Source: Hofstenia miamia
Lineage: Eukaryota > Xenacoelomorpha > Acoela > Hofsteniidae
Reading direction: 5' to 3'
DNA: 64,000 nucleotides
Assembly (NCBI GenBank): GCA_900660155.1
Contig: CABFPE010000017.1
Location: 2,081,078-2,145,077, forward strand
In this document: positions 1 to 11,312 of the stretch, one piece after another
Position numbering within the stretch: position 1 is the stretch's first letter
How the letters are laid out: each line of letters opens with the position of its first letter
Made by a program: the position numbers and the translations under genes
Notes under the pieces: model-generated
Seen by the model: the letters and a program-made list of their open reading frames with translations, nothing else
Told to the model about the DNA's origin: nothing
Database searches by the model: none

Positions 1-646
1 TTTCACTTTACTGTATACAAATGGCGTCATTTACTGTAATAAAAGACCAATAAATATATTACTGTTTACAATAAGTGAGCTGGGGAAGATTTTAATATAC
101 AAGAAACAGCGCGTGATAATATTTAAATAATTAGTATTCTAACACTCTTATGGGTATATACGTGCTATCGCGCGTTAACTTTTTTCGATTCGACACTCAC
201 CAAACAAACGAAAAAAAATAGATAAAAATCAGTGATTTTTGTAAAGAATGAATTCCTTTTTACAAGCAAAGATCATATAATAGCTACAGTAGGCGAGCGC
301 AGAAGAAATTGTAATTCTTTGATAATCGTAAATCAGTCAACAATTTCTGCTGTTTTTTCTAGAATCAAGACGCGCTGGGAAAACAGAAATCAGCAAAATA
401 AGCTGAACAAAAACGAAATTGCTGTGTAAATGTAAAATACGCAATAATTGACTGTCTGCAAGTGATAGAAATCCACGGATCATCTATGCTCAAAGTTGTA
501 AATTTGTTTATTTCTTTTGCTGTTGCATAACAATTAAATGAAATCTAATGTAAATTGAGATCAACGTGATCGAATTCAGAATTTTGCGACTTTGGAGGCA
601 GTGATGCTTGCTCCTAATAATGATTATGTAGTCAAATGAACATGAC
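1..646. other. AT-rich non-coding sequence
   Basis: I see no supportable gene here. If the exon proposed at 647-876 is real, this stretch holds an intron or the downstream part of the same minus-strand gene. Short open frames are present but have no recognisable motif. Confidence 0.4.
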
Positions 647-876
647 CTTCGTAATTTGGGCGCAAAACTAGAAACATTGCCCTCAAATTCGTGTTGCAGC
701 AAAGTGATATTGGCAATTCCACTAAGAGCTCCCAGTGAAATGGTGTGGTGCTGGAATTCTAACTCAAGACGAGTCAAATTATACCCATGATTTATGAATT
801 GTACTGCTCCTTCAGCTGGAGATTGCATTAGTTTTTCAATAAAATTATTTTCAATTGAATTGGCTCTAATTTTTGT
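647..876 (-). CDS. candidate host-gene exon (fourth of four)
   Basis: An open minus-strand stretch with coding-like codon usage, encoding about 76 residues including the segments EKLMQSPAEGAVQFINHGY and ITLLQHEFEGNVSSFAPK. A possible acceptor (TTTTTTGTTAAG) precedes codon ACA at 876 and a possible donor (CGAAG|GTCATG) follows 647. The start phase is 0, which fits the end of the candidate exon at 4088-4307; the exon ends in phase 2, so the gene would continue past the window edge. No ATG is in place, so this is an internal exon or a decayed coding fragment. I do not recognise the protein. The 3.2-kb intron and the weak acceptor keep confidence low. Confidence 0.33.
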
Positions 877-3800
877 CTTAACAAAAAATCGCTCCAATTT
901 TATTTAAAATGATTGAGAGTATGTTTTAAAAAGCACAAAGTTGGCTCAATTTTTTTTAGCAATTTTCGAAATTTGTTATTGTGAGAAGCTCACGGCAGAA
1001 AACGATTTTTAAGCCCCTGAAACTCATTGAAATGACAACTACGTTTACACAGAAAGTGAGCGTGGCATTAGATCAAATTTTACTGCTTTGACTGTCCGCT
1101 CCTAACCACAATTCAATATTTGAGTCAACGAGGCAAACGGAAAACAAATTGTTTGCTCACTGGATGATGAGAATGTTTGCTCACAAGTGATAAGTGTAAT
1201 AATTAAGATGCAGTAGCATTAGCGAGGTTTTAGAATAGTAAAATTTGCGGCATTTACAAGGTCAAATGAAATCAGAACGACCTTATTTTTATATAAAAGT
1301 AAAGTTACAATTGCAGTTATTTTTTACAAGTTTTACCTTTACAAGGAATATATCCACTTCGAACTTGTTTGAAATTTTTAAAAAATCGACAATATATAAT
1401 ACTGTGAAAATTTCCAATAGTAAAATGTTAGATTTGTTGAAAATTTCGGCATTGATATATACACGATACAATGTTTTATAGAAACCTACATGCTGCTGGA
1501 CATGTAAAATAACTTAAGCTACTGATACGGGTGAAGTAAGAATTACAGAATTCAAAAAAACTTAAACTGAGGTCAATCCTAGCTCCTAGCACGTAGTACG
1601 TTCCCAAGTCCAGAAATAGCGAAAGCGTGATTTTTTACTTGTAGATTTCAAAGAGGTAGTTTTTACATTGGTATAATTTCCTAATACAAATACATGTATA
1701 ACCCTATGAAATCTGCATTTCAAAGTATTAAATTTCCACTTTTTCAAATACATTATTGCAAAAAGGTTGTTTATAAGGCTATAATAAGAAATAAAATGTC
1801 AATAGACTTTATGAAATGCTTAGTGTTTAAGTAATATTTTTGTTACAAAAGTTAACTTATTTTGACGGCATGAATATTTATGCAAGAAATTGTCATTGAT
1901 TTTCTAAGATTATAACGTGCAATATTTTAACTAACACTAATCCATGATAGCCAATCAGTTAATTTCTCCCAGGGGTAACACGTAATAGCCCACATGCGGA
2001 GTCACAAACGCTAATAAAGGACAGGTGAACTTTTAAAATGAAGCAAGAGCGTCGCTTTAATAATTTAAAGTGTTTAATAAGAATACATAAAAATAAGACC
2101 AATAAAAATCTGCAAAACATTCTAGAGATATCAACGGATTAAAATTTCATAAAATAATTTTAATATCGACAGGAAATTATAAATTAACTTTTCATACCCT
2201 TTTGCATATAACATAAAGGCGTTAAATTCGCGATCAAAAGGCTATGAATACGTTTCGCGAAACATAAAATAAAGGTATATTGAAAGTGAAAATAAGAAAT
2301 ATTAAGGGCATCATCAAAGTGACATGAGCCACCAGCAGATGCAATCTCGAAAAGCGAATAAAATGCTAATAAAAGACAGGAAAACGAGCACATTATGCAG
2401 AGATAATAAAATGTGTGCTTGATAGATTTATATATTCAAATAGTCTCCCAAGTGGAAAAAACTTTCACTGCGTTAATGAATAAGTTGCTTTCATGTAAAG
2501 CTAAATTTTCTTACTTTGACTAAAGCATTTCCCGCAAAATTATTTTAATTACAATTTCTCATTTCAAGCAAATACGATGAGAAGGAAATTTAATCAATAA
2601 AAATAGGAATTTGGTGGCTACTGGAAAATAACATTTTCTTTAAATAAATATGTCGCTTATAAATCACGATGCAATACTATATTAAGTTAACATCTTAAGC
2701 CTGAATTTTAATTTCATGCCAATATAAAATTATTATCTAACGAAATGAGTAATTTGGATTTTTAATGAAATTACTGCATTGTGGACATTACACTAAATAT
2801 TGAAAAATTCTCAAAAAACTGTCGATAAAAGTAAGTTGATTCAATTGTAAAACATTACAAAATCGTTTCAAAACAGCTGAAAATCATTGACATATAACGA
2901 CACTTCAGGGTCATCTTTAAGTTAAACACTACCATATGTTTATTTTAATATTTGAGCTCTAAAACTGTTTTTAAAAATAAATTGATTAAATGCTTAACAT
3001 TCATTTTAAATTTTTTCAAAATAATTTTGAACATTTCCGTATTTAATCATACGATATCAATAATAAAACGAAAAACAAATTCTAAAGGGCCTTTAGTAAA
3101 GGAGCTAATGTATTTCTAATTATTTGCAGATTTGTAATATTGACGCTATCACTCAAATCCCTGAATAAACACATGGATTTCTAAACAAATTACCCGCATA
3201 TGAGTAATACAAAACAGTTTATTCAGTACAAAGGCTCATATAAACGGCAATCCTTACAAAAAAAGTACATGGAAACTCATATTCAAAGGTATCACTGGAA
3301 GTAAAACTGTAAATAAATTCAAAGTTATTATAATATTTATAATACTATTATCAGATTTAAACAAACAGTTCTCACCAACAGCGTTACCAAATAGAATTAA
3401 ATTAGCACTCAACGGTTATTTCATGAATCATTAGCAAGCAATGACACGTTTCCGCACCATGGCTCATGACAAGACACCAAAGTGCCTCAATAATTGCTCA
3501 TTAGGCCTAATGCAATTTCAATAACAAAGTATTGTTTCGGTAAAATTAAAAAGACAGCTTTGATTAATAATTAATAAAATATTTTGGCGGTAAATTAACT
3601 GTAAAGGAATATTTTATTTCTGAATACACGGTATATAAAAAGTCGATACGCCTTCTCACATAAAATTATTATTAAAGACTATTATTCATTTTGTTCAATT
3701 GCTTTTCAAGCATCTATAAAAATTGATTGACAATTTATATGGAATTCTAATATCAAATCTAATTTGTTATTTATTTGTTATTCTAACAAAATTTTTAGTT

Positions 3801-4087
3801 ATATTATTACAAGAATATTGCGCAAATACATATATATCAAATGCCAAATCTCTTCAAAGGCAAGTTATTAAAAAAGTAATATAAATATGTTTGCATATGG
3901 AACATATTTGCTTAAATTGCTCAAATCCTTTGATTCTCATTATGCTTTTTACGATATTTGTCTTCTTAATTAAAATGCAGTTTTAATATTAAGACAGATG
4001 AATTAAGATAAATAACATGCACAATAATACGATGTAGAACTCAAAGACTGATATAATTAACATTTAAGAGAAAACTGAAACACACAC
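877..4087. other. AT-rich non-coding, probable intron
   Basis: About 3.2 kb of very AT-rich DNA with no open frame of recognisable content. If the flanking candidate exons are joined this is one intron of a minus-strand gene. Confidence 0.4.
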
Positions 4088-4307
4088 CTTATGTTTTTTG
4101 GACTTCTTCTCAGATTTGTGTTTACTACTTTTGTGAGATTTTGAAGCGGATGTCTCGCTATTTTGAGGAATTGCCTGTGAATTACTATCAGTAGTTTGCG
4201 TAGCTGCTAAGGTGCCACAACTAGACGAAGAAGACAAAAGTGGTTCAACTTCATTTCCAGAAGAACAATTATCATCATCAGAATTGTTAAATGCCATATT
4301 TGTGTTG
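4088..4307 (-). CDS. candidate host-gene exon, Ser/Lys-rich
   Basis: A 220-nt minus-strand exon. The acceptor is a good pyrimidine tract (TTATTTTCATTTTTTAG) ending just above 4307; the donor is AAG|GTGTGTG at 4088/4087. The first nucleotide completes a codon left open by the exon at 4931-5102, and the frame then runs through an internal ATG at 4295-4297. The peptide starts acidic (NNSDDDNCSSGNE), continues with serine runs, and ends in a basic tail of repeated SKSHKSSKHK and KSKKHK units. Such tails are typical of disordered regions in nuclear chromatin or transcription proteins, but this does not identify a family. It ends in phase 0. Alternatively the ATG could be the true start with a 5' UTR intron upstream. 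Confidence 0.5.
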
Positions 4308-4930
4308 CTAAAAAATGAAAATAATATTTAGTTTCAAAGTAGAAACTTTCCTAAAAATTGAAATGACAATAAGGCAAAAATTATTGATCTTAAGTTGAGA
4401 ATTTGAAAACCTCAGGGAATGTGACAAATGTGCCTGATCTGCTAACAACAAGTATTTATCATAAGCAAATAGTATTAATAAATTAATCCCGAAAACTAGT
4501 GATAAACACACTTGTACGAATTAATTATTTGCGTTAATACTTGCAGGTATTTACACATCTAACAGACAATATTCTATACGAATTTACAAACAGAAAACTA
4601 GAAAATCTGAATAGCCAATAGTGTACTTTTTTCACTAAAGAAATTTGAAAATGACAAATAGTTTTCTATGGTAATTTACGGATGAAAACATTAATTCTAA
4701 ACAGAATTCAAATAAATTATAACAATGCGAAGAATACCGATTGCAGAAACCGTTTTGCGAAAAATCATCACTTGCAATGTCTGCTGAGTAGAAAAAGCGC
4801 TCAATTTACTCCTGGCTGCAAACAAAAGGTTTTTAGGCAATTATATGAGTCAATCGATTAACTTAAATAATTTACTAATGCGTAGTTATACATTGCAATT
4901 CTATTAATGTTCGCATATAATAAAATGTAC
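4308..4930. other. probable intron
   Basis: This lies between two phase-compatible candidate exons on the minus strand, with GT (GTACAT at its upstream end) and AG (TTTTTTAG at its downstream end) borders. It is AT-rich and I see nothing else in it. Confidence 0.45.
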
Positions 4931-5102
4931 CTTTGTGAAGTCTGTGGAACAGAAATGGTTAATTTTAAACTGTTGGGACTGGCCGATTGAATAGAGTAAC
5001 CCTGATCAATATCACTGTTTGAACAAATATTTGGCTTGGCGTCCAAATCAATAACTAGTTGTCCGATATCTTCCTCCAAAAAGTCGGACTCAGTATTAAA
5101 AG
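4931..5102 (-). CDS. candidate host-gene exon, acidic
   Basis: A 172-nt minus-strand exon. The acceptor is AATTGCATTTAG just above 5102 and the donor is CACAAAG|GTACAT. The open frame encodes an acidic stretch (ESDFLEEDIGQLVIDLDAKP) followed by a Ser-rich part ending SLKLTISVPQTSQ. It enters in phase 1 and leaves in phase 2, matching both the candidate exon upstream (6958-7051, leaving one G) and the one downstream (4088-4307). The open frame has no ATG of its own; the only start-like codon is TTG, which favours an internal exon. I do not recognise the protein. The chain of compatible phases is the main support. Confidence 0.5.
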
Positions 5103-6957
5103 CTAAATGCAATTTGAGATAGTTAAAATGCTAATTTATTGTCCCGGCAGAACGGTGAGCGAATAGTCAGCGATAGAAATTACACGCTATCAGCAATTCG
5201 ACGGTAAACATTCGACAACATCTGTTCGCCAGTGAGGGCGCTACAATGTGTGTAAGAGAGCCAAAATCCGCCTGCCAATCGTTTTGCAATAACATTTTTA
5301 ATTAACTATCATTTTTAAATGCCGCAATAAAACAAAATGATTTATTAAATTTTAATATGCACTCGCCAACGTCCCTTCTATTTACAAAATATATTTATAG
5401 ATTACTACTCGCTTATTTCTCAAATTATACTTCAGTATATAAAACATGTTAAATCTAATTTTGCCTCGTTTGTTCGGGTTTCAATTACAGACCTAGTCAT
5501 TAATATTCCATTCGAAAGCATAGTTTTGTACACTTAGAAATATAAAATAAAATAATTACATGTAAGTTATTTATGTCCAAAATTTAAAAAAATGAAACTT
5601 CATTTTTACATAAAAATTTAAAAATCACTTAACCCCAGGTGCGATCCTAGAAAATTTTAAATGGGGGTTCAATTTTTTTCCTAAAATTATTAAAAAACGA
5701 TTATTTATTGGCAATAGTTATGCAAAATCTAGTCATAATTTGCAAAAAGTGCATTGATTTAGGAGATTCTTCACAAAAACCTCAAGATTTATACACATGA
5801 AAGCCAGTCTTTTTTTCATAGAAGAGACGAAAATTTTTGAAAAAAAGGTTTCTATCTTATTAAAAAAACCCTAAAAAGATATTTTTACCACAATATTTAC
5901 TAAAGAAAATGGCAATTTCATATAGTGCTTAGACAAATTTTGAAAATGGGGGGGGGGGGGCATTCCCCCAAAACCGCACCAGCTCAATGCTTAAAGTAGA
6001 TTTGATATTTTACCAAACCCGAGGCATTATAAATACAATTAAACATTTTTAACACACCCATTCACTTGGTGAAAATAAAAAAACAAGTAATTCGATACGT
6101 CTTCTGTATTTTAAAAAATTCCAAATTAGTCATTAATAATAAATTGATGGCGCTTTATTGATCATTCTCGTTCTTGCATCTGCTCTTTGTTATGTAATTA
6201 AATCGTACTCTGGCAAAAACTTTAAAATCAACATGCGCGATCTTTATTGCAATGGATCCACACTTAAGCTGTGAGTTCGCACAATCAAATTCAGAATCTC
6301 ACACTCACACCCAAGCCGTCCCCAATTAAGCAGTGCACAAGTACCATACTGAGACTTCAACTGAGTACCACCCACTTAAAGTGATCTCCTGTTGATACGT
6401 TATCAAGGTATCAACGTATCACTTTGTTGATTGAAAATTCTCAAATGAAATTTTTATTTGATGCCCATGACATCAAAATACGATATGTTTAAAATTGGCA
6501 GGACATTCACAATCATTTATTAAGGATCACAAATTGATACAATATGACCCGAAAATAGAAGAAAATGAAACCGTTTTACTAATTAAAAAAGAGTTAATAT
6601 TGAAATTTCATTTACTATTCTAACTGAAGGCTGATAGCCGCTGTTGGCAAATTGCAATAACTGGCAAACTTCATGGAAATGACAACTATACCAGTCATAT
6701 ATTCACGGGCTTAGAAAGTTGAAGGGACTTGGCTTAAAAGCAAGGCAATGTCAGACACTCAAGAGGTGGAAGCTGCTTACGAATACTTAGTGCAGTTAAT
6801 AAGTAATCGGTGACGGATTAAGTTCCCATATATAGTTTTAATCCATGTAATGAATCATTGGACTACTTTTTTGTAAATAATGAATATTATTAACATTAAA
6901 ATGCCTAGAAAATTTTCAAAATTTGTTTTTTAAAAACATTAAGCGCTAACAACTCAC
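5103..6957. other. probable intron with poly-G repeat remnant
   Basis: AT-rich DNA between two candidate minus-strand exons. It contains a 13-base G run at 5948-5960 followed by CATTCCCCC. It also has a short hairpin near 6385-6420 (GTTGATAC and GTATCAAC). I see no coding sequence. Confidence 0.35.
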
Positions 6958-7051
6958 CAACTAATAATTTTCCAAAATCTGTCAGCACCACTGAACAAGG
7001 GAATCGTCGCATCCTTAATTCGTGCCTTGTCGCTGATCGGTTCAGGCGCGC
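6958..7051 (-). CDS. candidate host-gene exon (first seen)
   Basis: A 94-nt minus-strand exon with a strong donor (TTG|GTGAGT) and a good acceptor (CCCAAGTCCTGTCAG). In the frame that joins to the exon at 4931-5102 it encodes about 31 residues including RMRRFPCSVVLTDFGKLLV and leaves one base that completes the next codon. A second frame is also open (…IPLFSGADRFWKI…) but would not join in phase. I do not recognise it; the choice of frame rests on phase alone. Confidence 0.33.
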
Positions 7052-7621
7052 CTGACAGGACTTGGGTATTATATTTGTAGAAAACAAATTAGTTGGTTAG
7101 TTGTTATTGCCGTGGAACTTACACCGGATTTCGTGAACGTTTTTTTAAAAAAAATGGAATTTTCATTGAAAAATATTGAATCTTTTCAAGTAATTCAACT
7201 ACAATAAGTTTCCAACAGTATGTTCGAGCGCGTTCACCAATAGCTGTGACACAATCTCAGGATATCCAAATTTCATAATGGGAGAAAATTTGGAAAAACC
7301 GTACATAGGCAGTTTAAGGCTAGTTGTCGTGACCCAACAGTCCCAATGCCGCCTAGAGATAATGCTGCAATTATATTGGCAACGAACATTGGGAAAGGGA
7401 ACCAACAAAAAAATACTAAAGAATGTGACGCATTTTAAAAACATCCAGGCAAAATAATTCATTAAACATTAAAAAGTTACAACTAAGTTTTAAAATATTT
7501 ATGAACAAACAAAACTTTCTAGTAAATCTTTGTCATTGATGGATTAACAGAGTGTAAGTGGTGTCAATTAATAAGAGGTAAATGATTTGGATGACTCAAT
7601 GCCGTGGTCGTACACAATTAA
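7052..7621. other. unassigned, possible further exon
   Basis: The minus strand of 7199-7462 is open and its start resembles a signal peptide, but its downstream edge has no good donor in a phase that fits the exon at 6958-7051. I see no recognisable domain and leave it unassigned. Confidence 0.25.
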
Positions 7622-8230
7622 AGGTGAGTTCAGACGAGAACCTTTTGATGTATATCATTTGATATACGTCAAAAAGATGCTCGTCTGAACGCACATCGTT
7701 CAAATTGAAGCACAATCAGCTTGCATCTTTTTGACGTAGTTCAAAAGATTCTAGTCTGAACGCACAATATTCATTTGAACGATCAGTAATTAACGATTTT
7801 CTTTTGGAGACAGATTGTCTCAAGTAGCCGTGAGTCTTAAAATACGAGGATTTTGAAGCTCAACAATTTTAACTTCAAAATGAACCCTGACGATATTGAA
7901 TTGTAAATGTTACAAATTTTTAAAAAAAGGCAGTTATTCCTTTCAATGAAGTAATATTGATTTTTCACAAATTTTGCTACTGAATTGTCAATATATTTTA
8001 CATGCTTGTAGAACTAATTAAAATTACTTATAAAACAGAATTCAAGCATCTATTGAAATTTAATTATATTGTTCAATTGTGCAATTACAAAGAAACTTTT
8101 AGAACCACGCGAAATCAACATTTTGGGGGTCGGTTCGGTTTGGTTCACATAAAATACTGCGATATCCATTGTATATTTTGCATATACATATATATATTNC
8201 GCATCAAAAGGTTCTCGTCTGAACGCACCT
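7622..8230. mobile_element. MITE with 28-bp terminal inverted repeats
   Basis: The left end is AGGTGAGTTCAGACGAGAAC at 7622 and the right end is the reverse complement, ending GTCTGAACGCACCT at 8230. The inverted repeats match over about 28 bases with one mismatch. Flanks are TTA-rich on both sides (ATTAA / AATTAA), suggesting a TTA- or TTAA-type target site. Further copies of the end motif GTCTGAACGCAC lie inside, at about 7683-7694 and 7755-7766, so the left part is a nested or tandem hairpin. There is no transposase. A single N sits at 8199 beside a short TA tract. Confidence 0.75.
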
Positions 8231-9557
8231 AATTAAGGGCTCGGATTTAGTATCAAATGTGGACATATCTTCGGGTTAGGCAAGCGAATATTCTCAAATA
8301 CTAAATTAACCTTGACATACACGGAACGGAACCTCAATTTGATACGACTTTAACGAATGCAAATACAGTTCAAACTTCAGGAAATAGACATTCGGAAATT
8401 TCTTCCAAAGTGGTACAAGATTGTTTTATGTAAAATCCATGAGCCACTTTGCAAACAGCTTTAGGAAAGTGAATACATAAATTCATCATGCAAACAGAAT
8501 TGACCTAAAACACATTCCGTAATGTCGAGTGCAAATCATTGCAGATTTGCCAAATTATTAATGTTAGCTAAACTGTTTACAACTAAACTGAGCGCTTTCT
8601 TATTAGTTAATAATTTAGATGAAACGTTGAGATAATCAGGAGTAACAATAAAGCAGCATGAGAATCTTGATTGCAAACACCTACAAACATTTCCTGACAA
8701 AGTAGAATTTGACGTTCATTTTCTAATCACGGAATTGGATGTAGACTAGTTCCCTCGAAGAAATCGACGAATTCAAGTCGTTCTCAATATAATTTGTTGA
8801 GAAATTTAACTTCCAACAAATTTTAAGAAGGCTATACTGAATAGGAGGCCGATTTTCAAATAAAGTCAATCTATATTCAAATTTACTATAAAATGAAAAG
8901 TTCTATTCGTAATTAAACATGCTAAAATCTTAAAATTATATATGACAATTATTGATACGATCAAACTTAGCTGAACTACCTCTACAAGATATATTATGAA
9001 TCTGTTTTTTTCTAGATTAAATTTGTAAACGCTTTGTCTATGATAGAAATAGAATCGGATCGAAGCGCGGGTCGGTTTGGATCGTAACTTAATTTTGTGA
9101 AAATCTCGCGAATGTTTCGGATCCAAAAACTTTCAAGAAAATATATAGTTTAATATCATTTTAAATCTGTTAATAATCTCAATCGGAGCCCTTGAATTAC
9201 TGTATTGGCAATTGAAAAAACAAATTTAAGTCCTTATTTATTTATTGTAATAATTTAAATTCCGATCAAAAAATCAATAATTTTTAAGAAATTGGATTTG
9301 ATTGGATCCGGAGCTTGAAATTGTATATCCGATTCCATCTCGGGAAATAAAGCTATACGGATTATATAAATTTTTCGTTTCAAATTCAGATCTGTTGATT
9401 GTAAAATGTGTATATCTTAGAAAATCTATGATAAAAGGGTATTTCTAACTACGGGCACGTTAAAACCATATGAAAAATTAATGAAATCAACCTCTCTAAA
9501 TTTAAAGATTCTATAGTTAATTTGTTATTCTCATGACAATCTACCTCAAGTTTACAC

Positions 9558-9560
<3 letters not shown>
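8231..9560. other. non-coding, with GGATCGG repeat remnant
   Basis: I see no gene. Bases 9050-9125 contain a GGTCGGTTTGGATCG … TTTCGGATCC pattern that recurs at about 26900-26965 and 29366-29410, a dispersed repeat family of unknown type. Confidence 0.4.

Positions 9561-9561
<1 letters not shown>

Positions 9562-9589
<28 letters not shown>
9562..9589. repeat. (TA)n microsatellite
   Basis: Uninterrupted TA dinucleotide run read directly from the sequence. Confidence 0.95.
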
Positions 9590-11090
9590 ACATTATGGAA
9601 AGGTTCCAATGTATTATATACGTGAAATATTTGTTTTTAAAACCAAAATAGTAACGAAACCAGAGAAATTTTTTTAAATTGTATGCCAAAGCTAATTTAA
9701 CACAGACTTTCGCACAGTCAATGAAAGTAAGTCGCGGTGAGACAGTCAAATTGCTACCAATCACTTCCACTGTAATAATCAATTCAATACTTTCGAAATT
9801 GCGTGTATTCTAGTAATTTACCAAATAAAAAGGCAATCACAAGATAAAATAATTCATAGCTGAATATCTTTACTAAACTTCATTATATTTTAAAGTGGTT
9901 AATATACTGCCTATATAATTAGGAAAAAGGACTTATATATTAGGACTTAACAACAAGGACGTTGCCACGAGACCAGTGGGCATTGGTCCGCAAAGCCCAC
10001 ACTGTACCCCCCCCCCAAATTATCAACCTTAAAATAAACCAAGAAAAATTAAAATTTTCTTGGTAAAAAATACACTTTATATGAAAATGTTGGTTGTATC
10101 AATTGATGATAGATTAAACCATTAGTTTCATAATTTCTTTCAATTTATTCAATATATTTGTAAAAAAGAAAATTTTATATAAGCCTGAATTTACAACAAA
10201 AACTGTTCTCCTTCTACTGCGTAATTGCTGGCTACATGTCTGCTTAACAACAGCATTCTCTAAATTGTTACTTCGAAAATTTTGTTGGATTCATATCAAG
10301 GATGAATTTGTTTTGAATGAGGAATATTTTAGTGGAAGAATAAGCCACAAACACACTAATGTAGCTCTGATAATGCGTACCTCATTGAGAAAGAAGTGCA
10401 ATTAGTCTGAAGAATATATTTTCGCGAAGTTTCAGAAAACGCATTTTATAAACTTTGTAACGCAATTGAAATTGTAGGAGGTATTGACATTAAAATTGAG
10501 AGCAAATGAAAAACTTCTGAATAGCAAATATTTTTACAAAGCGCTTAAATATTCTACTGAATAAACAATTTCGCTTAAAATCATTTATAATCATTTTAAA
10601 TAATTTTTCTGAGAATCATAATCTAGTAGTTATATTTTGTTGAAATTCTCAAAGTTGTATAAAAACGTATTTAGTTTATAATTTAAATGAAAAATACGTC
10701 GTTGCATATTGGTAGTGGTCATGCGAGAGGGAGATACAAAACCAAATCTAACACATTTGGCAGTGCCGTAACCACTCTAGAAAATTCGGGGATGTGAAAA
10801 ATTTTCATGGGATTATAAATAATAAAATAATTTACATTTATTACAAGAAAGACCAGAGTGTTACATTTAGATTTCTGAGCAATTTTTTTAATTTCTTTCA
10901 CAATATGATAAATAATAACAAAAAACCAGTTATAACCAAGAAACCATAACAATTTCAGCAAAAACATGAAAAATCCGATTATTTGATTTGCTTAAATGTT
11001 TCAAATTTAGGTTCTTAACTCCATTTTAGGAATGTGGTGTATTTTGCTACACCTTTTCTAATATGTCAAACGATACTCAACAGATCACAT
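9590..11090. other. non-coding, old repeat remnants
   Basis: Bases 9960-10020 (ending in a C run) and 10710-10790 look like worn transposon ends, but I find no paired end. There is no gene. Confidence 0.35.
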
Positions 11091-11312
11091 CCCAATAAAC
11101 AATAACCCGTTTAGAAGACGTCTTATAGCACGTCTTAAAATGGTTTAGAAGACGTCTAGAAGACGTTCAGAAATGGCATCTATGTCAGGTGTAGAAGACG
11201 TGGACGTTTAGAAATTGTGTAGACGACGTTAATTAGAAGACGTACCTTTAAACGTCTTACCATGTGTTATACCACTATAAGACTGATATAAAACGTTTTA
11301 TTGTTTATTGGG
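11091..11312. mobile_element. MITE with GAAGACGT internal repeats
   Basis: Inverted termini CCCAATAAACAATAA (11091) and TTATTGTTTATTGGG (ending 11312), with further pairing in the adjacent CGTTT/AAACG. The 222-bp body is built of many copies of AGAAGACGT-like units (about 11115-11260). No coding capacity. The flanks allow at most a 2-bp AT-type duplication, so the superfamily is open. Confidence 0.7.

Noticed and set aside
6385-6420. Small hairpin GTTGATAC…GTATCAAC as a regulatory site
   Set aside because: 8-bp stem in AT-rich DNA with no associated gene feature; expected by chance.
7199-7462. Minus-strand frame with a signal-peptide-like start
   Set aside because: Alternative frame also plausible, no good donor in a matching phase, and no recognised family.
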